From Bacteroidota bacterium (lineage in GTDB: Bacteria > Bacteroidota > Bacteroidia > Cytophagales > Cyclobacteriaceae), in NCBI GenBank assembly GCA_003242315.1, contig QGUY01000078.1, forward strand, positions 1 through 14,986: a stretch of DNA of 14,986 nucleotides, given 5' to 3'. The notes beneath the pieces are model-generated. The model was not told the DNA's origin and made no database searches. It worked only from the letters and a program-made list of their open reading frames with translations. This document shows, piece by piece, positions 14,859 through 14,986 of this stretch (position 1 is the first letter of the stretch; each line of letters starts with the position of its first letter). The position numbers and the translations under genes are program-made.

Positions 14859-14986
14859 TTAGTTGTTAACGGTGACCGCGGTGGTCGCACCGCTTCCCAG
14901 GGTAACTGTCACCGTCCGGTCACAACCCCCTGAACCGGTCCCTTAAACAAATCTCCAAGCCCAGAAGACGGAATAAAACTCCGAAT
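14859..14986 (-). pseudogene. C-terminal end of an unidentified protein, apparently frameshifted, running off the window
   Basis: Minus-strand reading ends at a TAA (14859-14861) placed 18 bases before the strong terminator stem. The last frame encodes 27 residues, GTGSGGCDRTVTVTL followed by GSGATTAVTVNN. These are Gly/Thr/Val-rich with one Cys, like the end of an exported beta-rich protein. An in-frame TAA (14943-14945) lies just upstream. The neighbouring frame is open from the window edge and reads SSGLGDLFKG up to the same point, so a single missing base in the GGG run near 14940-14942 would join both parts into one plausible chain. The gap could be a true mutation, a sequencing error, or coincidence. 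The family is unknown because nearly all of the protein is outside the window. Confidence 0.4.

Noticed and set aside
14491..14862. 123-residue plus-strand open frame antisense to thyA
   Set aside because: It is antisense to the N-terminal part of thyA and runs through the terminator hairpin; no family features.

Overview
The window looks like ordinary chromosomal DNA of a Bacteroidota bacterium, most likely a moderate-GC member of the Cytophagales (inference from protein flavour, not from a search). The pointers are: a 59-residue histone H1-like protein of the kind found in this phylum; a ligA / DUF6913-like / dapA cluster; a serine palmitoyltransferase of the Bacteroidota sphingolipid pathway; few Shine-Dalgarno sequences; and upstream elements resembling the phylum's TTTG / TAnnTTTG promoter. 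I see no phage, transposon, CRISPR array, toxin-antitoxin pair, defence island, tRNA or rRNA.

Layout. Bases 1-197 hold no gene; they contain a striking A/C-rich, G-free tract ending in A11-C17, then a plausible promoter. A plus-strand block follows: a secreted M1-family metallopeptidase (198-2036), ligA (2101-4113), a small DUF6913-like gene (4126-4629) and dapA (4634-5518), the last three nearly contiguous. dapA ends inside a hairpin that it shares with the convergent minus-strand pair, serine palmitoyltransferase (5844-7100) and the small histone-like gene (5577-5756). From a divergent intergenic region, accC (7210-8712) and maf (8712-9287) run on the plus strand with a TGATG overlap. They converge on a long minus-strand block: thyA (13962-14756), then, after a hairpin, sdaAB, a TolC-type outer membrane protein and a MacA/HlyD-type adaptor, the last three separated by 6 and 10 bases, and finally a family 2 glycosyltransferase (9363-10193). 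At the right edge is the C-terminal end of another minus-strand gene, apparently frameshifted, followed by a strong terminator.

How the genes work together. Most are housekeeping: DNA ligation, thymidylate synthesis, lysine/peptidoglycan precursor synthesis, acyl-CoA carboxylation, nucleotide-pool or Maf-type pyrophosphatase activity, and serine use (SPT consumes serine for sphingolipid; serine dehydratase degrades it). Envelope functions (M1 peptidase, SPT, glycosyltransferase, efflux adaptor and outer-membrane channel) are interspersed. Several usual partners are absent: no efflux pump next to the adaptor/channel pair, no serine dehydratase alpha subunit next to sdaAB, and no BCCP or carboxyltransferase next to accC.

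I did not find a convincing undescribed system. The observations most worth checking are the G-free tract at the left edge, the pump-less efflux pair, the small histone-like gene behind SPT, and the broken gene end at the right edge.
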